In this document: piece by piece, positions 24,969-33,140 of the stretch | Numbering within the stretch: the first letter of the stretch is position 1 | How the letters are laid out: each line of letters begins with the position of its first letter | The notes under the pieces: model-generated | Told to the model about the DNA's origin: nothing | The model's input: the letters and a program-made list of their open reading frames with translations, nothing else | Database searches by the model: none | Assembly (NCBI RefSeq): GCF_042646425.1 | Contig: NZ_JBHRTR010000028.1 | Span: forward strand, 310,001 to 374,000 | Reading direction: 5' to 3' | Length of the DNA stretch: 64,000 nucleotides | DNA from: Marinibaculum pumilum | GTDB lineage: Bacteria; Pseudomonadota; Alphaproteobacteria; Ferrovibrionales; Ferrovibrionaceae | Translations under genes and position numbers: made by a program

Positions 24969-27344
24969 TCAGCACTGACCATTGGGCCAGTCGATGCCGA
25001 CCCCGTCGCCCTCGCCGGCCAGGGCGCGGAACACGCGCTCCGGGGTCATCGGCGACCGGCGCAGGCGCTTGCCGGTGGCGTCGTGGATGGCGCTGGAGAC
25101 GGCCGGCGCGATGCCGATGATCGGCGGTTCGCCGACCCCCTTGGCGCCGAACGGATGGGTCGGCTCCGCCTTTTCCAGCACGATGGCGTGGATGCCGTAG
25201 GGCACGTCCATCGTGCCGGGGATCTTGTAGTCCATGAAGCTGGGGTTCGCGAGGCGGCCGTCGGCCCAGACCATTTCCTCGGTCAGGGCATAGCCCAGCG
25301 CCTGCACCACGCCGCCCTGGATCTGCCCGTCGACGGCGCCGGGATTGACCGCCCGGCCGACATCGTGCGCCGACCAGACCTCCAGCACCTCGACCTGGCC
25401 GGTCACCTCGTCGACCTCCAGCTCCACCGCCTGCGCGGCGAAGGTATAGGCGCCGGCGCCGTTGAACGACATGAAGCCCTTGGTCAGCGCCACCTTCGGG
25501 TCGACCTCGCCCGCCTCGTAGACGAAGCTGCCGGTGCCCATGATCGGCCCGCCGGTCGCCCAGTGCGCGCGGATCGAGACCTCCTGGAAGCTGATCGTCT
25601 TGCCCGGCACCCCCTTGATCGCGACCCTGCCGCCGGGCAGCAGCTCCAGGTCGCCGGTATGCGCCTCCAGCATCTCGCCGGCATGCTCCAGGATCTTGCT
25701 GCGGACCACGTCGGCGGCCTCGCCGATGGCGCGGCCGACCATGTAGGTGACCCGGCTGGCATTGGTGCCGGAATTGTAGGGCGCGGTGTCGGTATCGGCG
25801 TCGACGCAGCGCACCTGGTCCGGCGACAGGCCCAGGGCCGCGGCGCAGATCTGGGTCAGGGCGGTGTTGGAGCCCTGGCCGATATCGACCGCGCCGGTGT
25901 TCAGCGCGACGCTGCCATCCTCCAGCAGGCGCACGAAGGCGCTGGTCGCCATGAAGCCGCAGAGATGCGCGACCGCGGCGATGCCGATGCCGCGGCGCCG
26001 GCCGGGCCGGGCAGCGGCCGCAGCCTTCGCCCTGCGGGCCGGCCAGTCCATGCCGTCGCGCAGCGCCTCAAGGCAGTCGGTGATCGTGCAGCTGTCGATG
26101 GCATGGCCGTCGATCCAGCGGTCGCCGGGCTGCAGAGCGTTCTTCAGCCGCAGCTCGAACGGGTCGATGCCCAATGCCCCGGCGATCTCGTCCAGCTGCG
26201 CCTCGGTGGCGAAGGTCGCCTGCGGATTGCCGAAGCCGCGGAAGGCGCCGGCGCGCAGCTTGTTGGTATAGACGGCGCGGCCGCCCAGCCGGTAGTTCGG
26301 GATCCGGTAGGGCCCGGTGCCGAAATAGGCCGCCAGCATCATCACCGCCGGGCTGTCGTCGGCATAGGCGCCGCCATCCATCAGGATGTCGAGGTGGCGG
26401 GCGACGATGGTGCCGTCGTTCATCACCCCGGTGCGGCAGGTCACCCGCGCCGGATGGCGGGACCGCATCGCGGTCATGTCCTCGTCCCGCGACAGGGCGA
26501 TGCGCACCGGCCGGCCGGCCTTCTGTGCCAGCAGCACGGCGACCGGCTGCACCGTCGCCTCCGACTTGCCGCCGAAACCGCCGCCGATGCGCGGGCTGAT
26601 GCAGCGGATCTTCGCCATCGGGATGCCCAGGCTCTCGGCAATGTTGGCCTGGGTGCGGAACACGCTCTGGGTGGAGGACCAGACGGTCACCCTGCCATCC
26701 GGATCGACCTGCGCCAGCGCCACCCCGGGCTCCATATAGGCATGGTACTGGGCCGACAGCTCGTAGACATTCTCGAACACCCTGTCGGCCTTCGCCATCG
26801 CCGCATCCGGGTCGCCGCCGACGATCTCCGCCTTCGACAGCATGTTGCCGTCGTGGACGGCGTCGAAGATCTTGAAATAGCTGCCGTAGTCCTCGTGCAG
26901 CAGCGGCGCGCCCGGCGCCATTGCCTCCTCCGGCGTGAACACCGCCGGCAGTTCCTCATAGTCGACCTCGATCAGGTGCACGGCCGCGCGCGCGGTTTCC
27001 GCATCCACGGCGGCCACCGCGGCGACCGGCTCGCCGATATAGCGCACCTTGTCCTTGGCCAGCGCCGTCTCGTCCTTCACCACCAGGCCCATATAGCGGG
27101 TCTCGAAATCGTCGCCGGTGACCACCGCCTTCACCCCCGGCAGGGCCAGGGCGGCGGAGATGTCGTAGCCGCGGATCCGGGCATGGGGATGCGGGCTGGT
27201 CAGCAGGGCGCCGTGCAGCATGCCCGGCAGCACCAGGTCCTCGGTAAAGCGCGCCTGGCCCAGCGCCTTCTCCACCGCCTCCAGCCGCGGCAGGCTCAGA
27301 CCGATCGCGCCTTCCAGCGGGTTGCCTTCGAGTGGCTTGTTCAT
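24969..27344 (-). CDS. molybdenum hydroxylase large subunit (xanthine dehydrogenase family)
   Basis: 791 residues; the ATG at 27344 overlaps the small-subunit stop (ATGA). Molybdopterin cytosine dinucleotide enzymes of this family hydroxylate heterocycles or aldehydes with water as oxygen source. Seen here: the N-terminal hammerhead domain RFTEDLVLPGMLHGALL, GGGFGGK near residue 255, the AFRGFGNPQ loop near 366, GQGSNTAL, and the catalytic Glu in GVGEPPIIG near 736. The AYRCSFR loop of true CO dehydrogenase is absent, and AFRGFG is xanthine-dehydrogenase-like, so CO is excluded. Substrate is likely an N-heterocycle or aromatic aldehyde. Confidence 0.9.
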   Translation of the reverse strand: MNKPLEGNPLEGAIGLSLPRLEAVEKALGQARFTEDLVLPGMLHGALLTSPHPHARIRGYDISAALALPGVKAVVTGDDFETRYMGLVVKDETALAKDKVRYIGEPVAAVAAVDAETARAAVHLIEVDYEELPAVFTPEEAMAPGAPLLHEDYGSYFKIFDAVHDGNMLSKAEIVGGDPDAAMAKADRVFENVYELSAQYHAYMEPGVALAQVDPDGRVTVWSSTQSVFRTQANIAESLGIPMAKIRCISPRIGGGFGGKSEATVQPVAVLLAQKAGRPVRIALSRDEDMTAMRSRHPARVTCRTGVMNDGTIVARHLDILMDGGAYADDSPAVMMLAAYFGTGPYRIPNYRLGGRAVYTNKLRAGAFRGFGNPQATFATEAQLDEIAGALGIDPFELRLKNALQPGDRWIDGHAIDSCTITDCLEALRDGMDWPARRAKAAAAARPGRRRGIGIAAVAHLCGFMATSAFVRLLEDGSVALNTGAVDIGQGSNTALTQICAAALGLSPDQVRCVDADTDTAPYNSGTNASRVTYMVGRAIGEAADVVRSKILEHAGEMLEAHTGDLELLPGGRVAIKGVPGKTISFQEVSIRAHWATGGPIMGTGSFVYEAGEVDPKVALTKGFMSFNGAGAYTFAAQAVELEVDEVTGQVEVLEVWSAHDVGRAVNPGAVDGQIQGGVVQALGYALTEEMVWADGRLANPSFMDYKIPGTMDVPYGIHAIVLEKAEPTHPFGAKGVGEPPIIGIAPAVSSAIHDATGKRLRRSPMTPERVFRALAGEGDGVGIDWPNGQC

Positions 27345-27829
27345 GCCGTCTGTCCCTCCCGCCGGTAGCGTGCCGCCAGCTGCACCGCCTCGATCACCTT
27401 CACATAGCCGGAGCAGCGGCAGAGATTGCCCGACAGCCCCTCGCGGATCGCGTCGATATCGGGGTCCGGGTTCTCCGCCAGCAGCGCGGTGGCGGAGACG
27501 ATCATGCCGGTCATGCAGAAACCGCACTGGATCGCCCCGGAATCGACGAAGGCCTGCTGCACCGGCGACAGGCGGTTGCCTGTCATCAGCCCCTCGACCG
27601 TTGTCACCGGCCGCTCGCCGACGGTCACGGCCAGGCAGAGGCAGGCGCGCGCCGGCTCGCCGTCCAGCAGCACGGTGCAGGCACCGCAGATGCCGGCATT
27701 GCAGGCCTTCTTCGCGCCGGTCAGTCCGACCTGGTCGCGCAGCAGGTCCAGCAGGGTGCGCTCCGGCGGCGCCAGGACCTCCTGCGTCTCGCCGTTCACG
27801 GTGAGGGTGAGGTGAAGCTTCTCGGACAT
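27341..27829 (-). CDS. molybdenum hydroxylase small subunit, two [2Fe-2S] clusters
   Basis: 162 residues. The plant-type ferredoxin cluster is held by Cys43, Cys48, Cys51 and Cys63, the helical-domain cluster by Cys102, Cys105, Cys137 and Cys139 (QCGFC and LCRCSGY). All eight ligands are present. It passes electrons from the Mo site in the large subunit to FAD in the medium subunit. Middle position in the operon, 12 bases after the medium subunit and overlapping the large subunit. Confidence 0.93.
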   Translation of the reverse strand: MSEKLHLTLTVNGETQEVLAPPERTLLDLLRDQVGLTGAKKACNAGICGACTVLLDGEPARACLCLAVTVGERPVTTVEGLMTGNRLSPVQQAFVDSGAIQCGFCMTGMIVSATALLAENPDPDIDAIREGLSGNLCRCSGYVKVIEAVQLAARYRREGQTA

Positions 27830-27841
27830 CGCAGGGCTTCC

Positions 27842-28699
27842 CTATTGCAGGTCGAGCGCGGCGCGGGCGCGGCCGATCGCGCGCGCCACCAGCCCCGGGA
27901 TCAGGCGGCGGCGATAGTCGGCGCTGCCGCGGGTGTCGGTCTGGGGATCGGCGGCCTCCGCCAGCAGGCGGCCGGCCTCCGCCACCGCCGCATCGTCCAG
28001 GCTGCCGCCCAGCAACGCGGCCTCCGCCGCGGTGCTGCGCACCGGGCGCACGTCGCAGGAGCCGAGCGCGATGCCGGCGCTGCTGCAGGCCGTGCCGTCC
28101 ATGCCGATGGTGCAGGCGACGGAGACGGTCGCATAGTCGCCGTCCACCCGGGTGAACTTCTCGTAGATGCCGGCCTCCCGCGCGCCGGCCGGAGCGGGGG
28201 GGAAATGCACGGCGGTCACCATCTCGCCGGGCTCCAGGGCATTGGTCAGGAAGTCGACGAAGAAGTCCTGCGCGGCGATCCGCCGCCGGCCGGTGGCCGC
28301 GGCGACCTCCACCTGCGCGTCAAGGGCAACGAGGACCCCGGGATAGTCCGCGGCGGGATCGGCATGGCAGATCGAGCCGCCCATCGTGCCCTGGCTTCGG
28401 ATGGCGGGGTGGGCGATCCGTCCCGCTGCCTCTTTCAACAGCGCGAAGCGGCCCGCCAGGCGGGCATCGCGGGCGACGGCGGCATGGGTGGCCATCGCAC
28501 CGACGGTCACGCCGGTTTCATTGACTTGAATTTCATTCAAGCCGCTGATGCGCCGCAGCGAAACCAGCCCGCCGACCTCGGCAACCCCGAGATTGAGGAC
28601 GCCGACCAGAGTCTGGCCGCCGGCGAGGCAGGCAAGATCCTCGTCCGAAGCGAGAAGATCCAAGGCTTCGCCCAGGTCGGTGGGTTCGAAATACTTCAT
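27842..28699 (-). CDS. molybdenum hydroxylase FAD-binding medium subunit
   Basis: 285 residues from ATG 28699, with GGAAG just upstream; this matches the usual length of the family and its typical start MKYFEPTDLGEALDLL. FAD motifs AGGQ (26-29) and TMGGSICHADP (105-115) are intact. An in-frame ATG at 28789 would add 30 residues, but the operator-like dyad and probable promoter begin at the very next base, so no leader or ribosome-binding site would remain. First gene of the leftward operon medium-small-large-deacetylase. Confidence 0.9.
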   Translation of the reverse strand: MKYFEPTDLGEALDLLASDEDLACLAGGQTLVGVLNLGVAEVGGLVSLRRISGLNEIQVNETGVTVGAMATHAAVARDARLAGRFALLKEAAGRIAHPAIRSQGTMGGSICHADPAADYPGVLVALDAQVEVAAATGRRRIAAQDFFVDFLTNALEPGEMVTAVHFPPAPAGAREAGIYEKFTRVDGDYATVSVACTIGMDGTACSSAGIALGSCDVRPVRSTAAEAALLGGSLDDAAVAEAGRLLAEAADPQTDTRGSADYRRRLIPGLVARAIGRARAALDLQ

Positions 28700-28789
28700 C
28701 GCTTCCGCATCGGCCCCCATGCCCTGCCGCACGTCCACCAGTCCCTTCGGCGCTTGCCGGATTGATGGCAGGCGGTCGATCCAGGACAT

Positions 28790-28828
28790 TGACTTTCACA
28801 GTGTGAAAGTTGCTGCCGGCGTCGTCAA
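28790..28828 (-). promoter_or_regulatory. promoter and operator-like site 4 before the molybdenum hydroxylase operon
   Basis: The dyad TGACTTTCA-CAGTG-TGAAAGTTG spans 28790-28812. On the minus strand TTGACG (28828-28823), 17 bases, CACACT (28805-28800) is a plausible promoter whose -10 lies inside the dyad spacer. This is the same motif as at the two HpaB genes and suggests common repression. The start codon of the medium subunit lies 90 bases beyond. Confidence 0.6.
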
Positions 28829-29015
28829 TCGCTTCGACAGCCGCCGGCCCATCAGGCGGGGGGTGGATTGTAGGAAGTGCGCCAGGATGAGCGGCATCGG
28901 GCCGCGCCCGACGGACTCTTCGCTGAAATCGGGACAGGCTGCCGCGCGTGCCGGCAGCCGGGCATCGCCAGCCGCCAGGAGGGGGACGGAGTTGCCGCTG
29001 CCAGTCGATCCCCGG
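28829..29015. other. intergenic stretch without a recognised gene
   Basis: Together with the operator region this makes about 316 bases between the medium-subunit start and the GST stop. It contains a dyad-rich GC tract (TGCCGGCAGCCGGGCA near 28951-28966). I see no convincing start with a ribosome-binding site and no RNA gene. Confidence 0.5.
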
Positions 29016-29672
29016 CTAGAACTCGACGTCCAGCTCCTCGATCTCTTCCGGCTCGGCCAGGGCGGCCTCGGTCCATTCCAGCATCGGCGCCCAGGACAGG
29101 ATCGTCTCGGAATAAGCGGCAGTCGCCTCCTCCAGCGCGACGTCGTAGGTGCGGAAGCGGGTGCAGACCGGCGCATACATAGCATCCGCCAGGGTCGGCG
29201 CATTGCCGAACAGGAACGGCCCGCCATAGGTCTTCAAGCAGTCGCGCCAGATCTCCAGGATCCGCTCGATGTCGGGCTTGGCGCCCGACCAGATCTTGAA
29301 GCCCTCGAAGCGGGCCTTGAGGTTCATCGGCAGGGCGGAGCGCAGATTGTAGAAGCCGGAATGCATCTCGCCGGAGACGGCGCGGCAATGCGCCCGCTTC
29401 ACCCGTTCCTCCGGCAGGATTCCCTTTTTGGGGTCCAGCTCGGCCAGGTACTCCGCGATCGCCAGGGTGTCCCAGACGATTGCGCCCTCATGCTGCAGCC
29501 GCGGCACCAGGAAGGAGGGAGAGAGCAGCAGCAGCTCCGCCCGGCTGGCGCTGTCGTCCGGGCCGACGACTTCCTCCTCGAAATCCAGGCCGGCCATGCG
29601 GCAGAGCAGCCAGCCCCGCAGCGACCAGGAGGAGTAGTTCTTGCTGGAAATCGTCAGGACCGCCTTGGCCAT
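29016..29672 (-). CDS. glutathione S-transferase
   Basis: 218 residues from ATG 29672, after GGGGAGAGG. The N-terminal thioredoxin-like domain has the start LTISSKNYSSWSLRGWLL with the Ser-containing active-site turn, the cis-Pro segment SPSFLVPRLQHEG, and WDTLAIAEYLAEL for glutathione gamma-Glu binding. The C-terminal helical domain includes FLFGNAPTLADAMYAPVCTRF. It resembles the GstA-like/maleylacetoacetate-type branch. Likely cytosolic detoxification or isomerisation; the target is unknown. It is divergent from the PHA depolymerase gene. Confidence 0.85.
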   Translation of the reverse strand: MAKAVLTISSKNYSSWSLRGWLLCRMAGLDFEEEVVGPDDSASRAELLLLSPSFLVPRLQHEGAIVWDTLAIAEYLAELDPKKGILPEERVKRAHCRAVSGEMHSGFYNLRSALPMNLKARFEGFKIWSGAKPDIERILEIWRDCLKTYGGPFLFGNAPTLADAMYAPVCTRFRTYDVALEEATAAYSETILSWAPMLEWTEAALAEPEEIEELDVEF

Positions 29673-29748
29673 CCACCTCTCCCCGCTGGCCGGGCCGCTG
29701 CCGACCCGGAGGTTTCCGGGGGCAGGGGCCGGCCGCGTCGACCGATTT

Positions 29749-29825
29749 TTGCCTCGCAACGCAACATAAATGCCGCTTCCCTCTTTCGCAACGCAGCAAA
29801 AGAACCTTAACCTGTTGCATGGCAG
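29749..29825 (+). promoter_or_regulatory. TTGC-N3-GCAA-type sites before the PHA depolymerase gene
   Basis: TTGC-CTC-GCAA at 29749-29759 and TTGC-ATG-GCAG at 29815-29825, with several further CGCAACG/GCAGC half-sites between. The region is AT-richer than its surroundings. Spacing and shape resemble the CTGC-N3-GCAG sites bound by the PHA regulator PhaR in Rhodobacter and Paracoccus. Assignment to PhaR is inference. Confidence 0.4.
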
Positions 29826-29940
29826 ACTGCTGGTCGGGCTGCCCCATCCCCCCGCCGGCGGCATCGCCCTGGCGGGTGGGGCGGACCGGACTGTCGCCGC
29901 ATGAAGCGGCGTACCCATCGAGAGCGGACTGCCATCGCCC

Positions 29941-31194
29941 ATGCACTACCTGGCCTATGAGATCCAGTCGAACCTCGCCGCCCCGATGCGGGCGCTGGCG
30001 CGGCGGGCGGTGGAAACTGCGGACGGCTGGACCATGGGCACCCTGGACGGCTGGATGGGCGGGCTGCCGGCCTGGCGGGCGATGACCGCCGGCTGGGCGC
30101 TGCTGGCCGATACGAAGCTGAGCCACAGGCGGCCGCCCTTCGGCATCGATTCCGTACCCGTCGGCCGCCGCCAGGTCGCGGTGCGGGAAGAGGCGGCGCT
30201 GACGACGCCGTTCGGCACCCTGCTGCGCTTCGCAAAGGAGGGCGCGCCCACCGCGAACGGCGGCGAGGCGCCGCAGCCGAAGGTGCTGGTGGTGGCGCCG
30301 CTGTCGGGCCATTTCGCCACCCTGCTGCGGGGCACCGTGCGCACCCTGCTGCGGGAACACGACGTCTACATCACCGACTGGCACAATGCGCGCGACGTGC
30401 CGCTCGCCGCCGGTCGCTTCGGCTTCGACGAATATGTCGAGCATCTGATGACCTATCTGCGGCATCTGGGCCCGAACACTCATGTGGTCGCGGTCTGCCA
30501 GCCCTGCGTGCAGGCCCTGGTTGCGGTCGCCCTGATGGCGGAGGCGCGCGATCCGGCGCAGCCCGCCAGCCTGACCCTGATGGCCGGGCCGGTCGATACG
30601 CGGATCAACCCGACCGAGGTGAACCACCTGGCGACGGAACGCTCCATCGACTGGTTCGAGCGCAATCTGATCGCCACCGTGCCGCCCTGCCATCCGGGCG
30701 CCGGCCGGAAGGTCTATCCGGGCTATATGCAGCTGATGGCCTTCATGGCGATGAACCCGGACCGCCATGTGAAGGCGCATGGCGACCTGTTCCGCCACCT
30801 GGCCAATGGCGACCGGGAAAAGGCGCAGGCCGTGCGGGTCTTCTATGACGAGTATTTCGCGGTGCTGGACCTGACCGCGGAATTCTATCTGGAGACCGTG
30901 CAGAAGGTGTTCCAGGAGGCGCAGCTGGCCACCGGCGAGCTGACCTTCCGCGGCCAGAAGGTGAAGCCCGCCGCGATCCGCCGCACCGCCCTGCTGACGG
31001 TGGAGGGGGAACGCGACGATATCTGTTCGATGGGCCAGACGGTCGCCGCCCACGACCTCTGCACCGGGCTGAAGCCCTATCTGAAGCGCCACCACCTGCA
31101 GGCCGATGTCGGCCATTACGGCGTCTTCAACGGCCGCCGCTGGGAAGGCCAGATCTACCCGATCGTGCGCAACCTCATCCTCTCCGCCGAATAG
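29941..31194 (+). CDS. phaZ: intracellular polyhydroxyalkanoate depolymerase
   Basis: 417 residues. The start MHYLAYEIQSNLAAPMR matches the usual N-terminus of intracellular PHB depolymerases, so ATG 29941 is preferred although its ribosome-binding site is weak. The nucleophile is Cys186 in VVAVCQP, a Cys in place of the lipase Ser, as in PhaZ1. Other family blocks: PLSGHFATLLRGTVRTLL, YITDWHNARDVPL, and the C-terminal His region LQADVGHYGVFNGRRW. The enzyme mobilises carbon stored as PHA granules. No signal peptide. The upstream TTGC dyads suggest control by a PhaR-like regulator. Confidence 0.93.
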   Translation: MHYLAYEIQSNLAAPMRALARRAVETADGWTMGTLDGWMGGLPAWRAMTAGWALLADTKLSHRRPPFGIDSVPVGRRQVAVREEAALTTPFGTLLRFAKEGAPTANGGEAPQPKVLVVAPLSGHFATLLRGTVRTLLREHDVYITDWHNARDVPLAAGRFGFDEYVEHLMTYLRHLGPNTHVVAVCQPCVQALVAVALMAEARDPAQPASLTLMAGPVDTRINPTEVNHLATERSIDWFERNLIATVPPCHPGAGRKVYPGYMQLMAFMAMNPDRHVKAHGDLFRHLANGDREKAQAVRVFYDEYFAVLDLTAEFYLETVQKVFQEAQLATGELTFRGQKVKPAAIRRTALLTVEGERDDICSMGQTVAAHDLCTGLKPYLKRHHLQADVGHYGVFNGRRWEGQIYPIVRNLILSAE

Positions 31195-31276
31195 CCGCGA
31201 AACGTCCCGCCTGGACGCCGGCCGCGCCGCCATGAACCATGGCGGCCGCAATCGCATGGCTTCCGGAGGGGAATGA

Positions 31277-32092
31277 ATGACAACCGACAACAGTGCAGTG
31301 CCCGACTATCTGCAGGCACTGCGCCTGGACGGCCGCGGCTTCGTGGTGCTGGGCGCCGGCCAGGGGATCGGCCGCCAGGCCGCCCATGCCCTGGCTCAGG
31401 CCGGGGCGGACCTGGTGCTGGTGGACCGCGACCGCGACCGGGCCGACCGGATCGCGGCGGAGGTCGGCGGCACGGCGGTCGCCACCGACGTGACCGGCCG
31501 GGCGGGCATGGATGCCGTCTTCGAGACCGTCGCCGCCCGCCTGGGAGACAGCTTCGCCGGACTGGTCGACATCATCGGCATGGCCGACAACCAGCCGATC
31601 GCCGAGGCGTCGGATGCGGTCTGGGATTGGCATTTCGACATCGGGCTGCGCCATGCCTGGCTGGCGATCCAGGCCGCTTCCGCGGGCCTGGGCGAGCGCG
31701 GCGGCAGCCTGGTCTTCGTCGGCTCGATGTCGGGGACCATGTCGATCCCGAAGCAGGGGATCTACGGTGCGGCGAAGGCGGCGCTGCACCACCTGGTGGC
31801 CTGCGCGGCGGTGGAGCTCGGCCCCCGCAACATCCGGGTCAACGCGATCGCGCCGGGCTTCGTGCGCACCCCGCGCCTGGTCGCCGCGCTCGACGACGAC
31901 TACTGGTCCGCGGTCGGGGAGGCGATCCCGCTCGGCCGGCCGGCGGAACCGGAAGACATCGCCAAGGCGATCCTGTTCCTGGCCTCAGACCTGTCGGGCT
32001 GCACCTCGGGTGCGGTTCTGCCGGTCGACGGCGCGCTGACCCGCAAGGTGGCCGTGCCGCCGATCCCGGTCAGCGGGCCGATGGTCCAGTAG
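31277..32092 (+). CDS. short-chain dehydrogenase/reductase
   Basis: 271 residues, ATG 31277 with GGAGGGG seven bases upstream. Cofactor loop VVLGAGQGIGRQ near residues 22-33 (GxxxGxG without the usual Thr), a VDRD after the second strand suggesting NAD preference, Ser in VGSMSG, and catalytic YGAAK. The C-terminal LASDLSGCTSGAVLPVDGA block is typical. The substrate is unknown. It follows phaZ by 82 bases and may be co-transcribed; acetoacetyl- or hydroxybutyrate-type substrates are possible but unproven. Confidence 0.88.
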   Translation: MTTDNSAVPDYLQALRLDGRGFVVLGAGQGIGRQAAHALAQAGADLVLVDRDRDRADRIAAEVGGTAVATDVTGRAGMDAVFETVAARLGDSFAGLVDIIGMADNQPIAEASDAVWDWHFDIGLRHAWLAIQAASAGLGERGGSLVFVGSMSGTMSIPKQGIYGAAKAALHHLVACAAVELGPRNIRVNAIAPGFVRTPRLVAALDDDYWSAVGEAIPLGRPAEPEDIAKAILFLASDLSGCTSGAVLPVDGALTRKVAVPPIPVSGPMVQ

Positions 32093-32120
32093 CGACGCCG
32101 GAGGGCCTACTCTGGGAGGG

Positions 32121-32603
32121 TCACTTCGCGGCTTCCGCCGGGCTGACGGTGCCGCCGGCCCGCTCGCAATCCTCGACGCTGGCGGCACTCAGCCGCACCG
32201 CACCGAAGCTGCACGCCACCGCGGCTTGCATCCCGCCGGCCGGAGCGGCAAAGACCGGCACGTATTGCGTCACCGGCATGTAGCCGATGATCGGTCCCGG
32301 ACCGTTGGGGCTGCCGGCGCCTGCTGCCGGGGCGACGGTCCCGCCGGCGCGGGTGCAGGAATCGGCATGCCCCGCCACCAGCGGTTCGCCGTCGCCGAGG
32401 TGGCATACCACGCCGCCGGCCCTTGCGGCGGCCATGCCCGTCGCGGCCCCCCGATCCTGCAGAGTGGCCGGTTCGGGCAGGCCGAAATACAGGCAGGACC
32501 CGTTGCTCGTGAGGATATTGCCGCAGCCGGCCTCTGCGCCGGCCGCGATCGAGGTACCGAGGCCAAGCACTGCCAGACCAAGGCCGAATCGCATCTTATC
32601 CAT
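32121..32603 (-). CDS. secreted Cys-containing hypothetical protein
   Basis: 160 residues. A Sec signal peptide covers about residues 1-25 (GLGLAVLGLGTSIAAGAEA). The mature part contains two similar segments, VCHLGDGEPLVAGHADSCTRAGGTV and ACSFGAVRLSAASVEDCERAGGTV (given here only as the shared pattern C-x(16,17)-C-x-R-A-G-G-T-V), indicating an internal duplication with paired Cys, plus a third Cys pair near the N-terminus. No family recognised. Convergent with the SDR gene 28 bases away. Confidence 0.6.
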   Translation of the reverse strand: MDKMRFGLGLAVLGLGTSIAAGAEAGCGNILTSNGSCLYFGLPEPATLQDRGAATGMAAARAGGVVCHLGDGEPLVAGHADSCTRAGGTVAPAAGAGSPNGPGPIIGYMPVTQYVPVFAAPAGGMQAAVACSFGAVRLSAASVEDCERAGGTVSPAEAAK

Positions 32604-32699
32604 CGTCTGTCTCCCGTACCGGCCCGTCGGCACTATAGATCGATTTCCTTCCGGCGGGAGCTTGGGTCCGATCAGCGGCCGCGTGTTGGCGGATGAAGC

Positions 32700-33124
32700 T
32701 CAGCTGACCGTCAGAATCTCCGCCAGCGGCTTCTTCAGCTTCGCCGCTGCGGGCACGGTGGCATCGGCCGCCGGGTGGCCAACGGCCAGGATCATCATCG
32801 GCTTCTCGGATTCCGGCCGCCCCAGCAGGCCGTTCAGGAAGCGCATCGGGTTCGGCGTATGAGTCAGGGCGACCAGCCCGGCATGGTGCAGGGCCGCAAT
32901 CAGGAAGCCGGTGGCGATGCCGACGCTTTCCGGCAAATAGTCGTTCTTGTAGCGGCTGCCGTCGGCCAGCGCGCCCCAGCGCTCCTCCTCTTCCGCCGCC
33001 AGCCGTGCCGACGCCGCAGATGGTCGCGGAACGCCTCCGCCGCCGCCTGCATCTGTGCATCCGGCATCTCGATCCTGTCGGGCAGCGGCAGCGCCTCGTA
33101 GCGCAGCTCCTCGCAGGAAAACAT
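32700..33124 (-). pseudogene. nitroreductase-family gene with internal deletion and frameshift
   Basis: The first ~39 codons from ATG 33124 (CEELRYEALPLPDRIEMPD, then AFRDHLRRR) are the normal N-terminus of a ~220-residue FMN nitroreductase. The frame then shifts. A different frame resumes with DGSRYKNDYLPESVGIATG and runs to the end (LNGLLGRPESEKPMMILAVGHP), which is the normal C-terminus. The central part that holds most FMN contacts and the conserved TAPSGAN-type segment is missing, about 80-90 residues. The remnant spans 425 bases. The product cannot be functional. It lies 16 bases after the intact nitroreductase gene on the same strand. Confidence 0.75.
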
Positions 33125-33140
33125 CGCGCCCTCGCCTGTT

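Noticed and set aside
24969..28699. Aerobic carbon monoxide dehydrogenase (CoxMSL)
   Set aside because: Gene order fits, but the large subunit lacks the AYRCSFR active-site loop that binds the Cu-Mo centre and has a xanthine-dehydrogenase-type AFRGFG loop.
28829..29015. Small gene in the gap between the molybdenum hydroxylase operon and the GST gene
   Set aside because: Open frames exist on both strands, but none has a good start site or a sensible composition.
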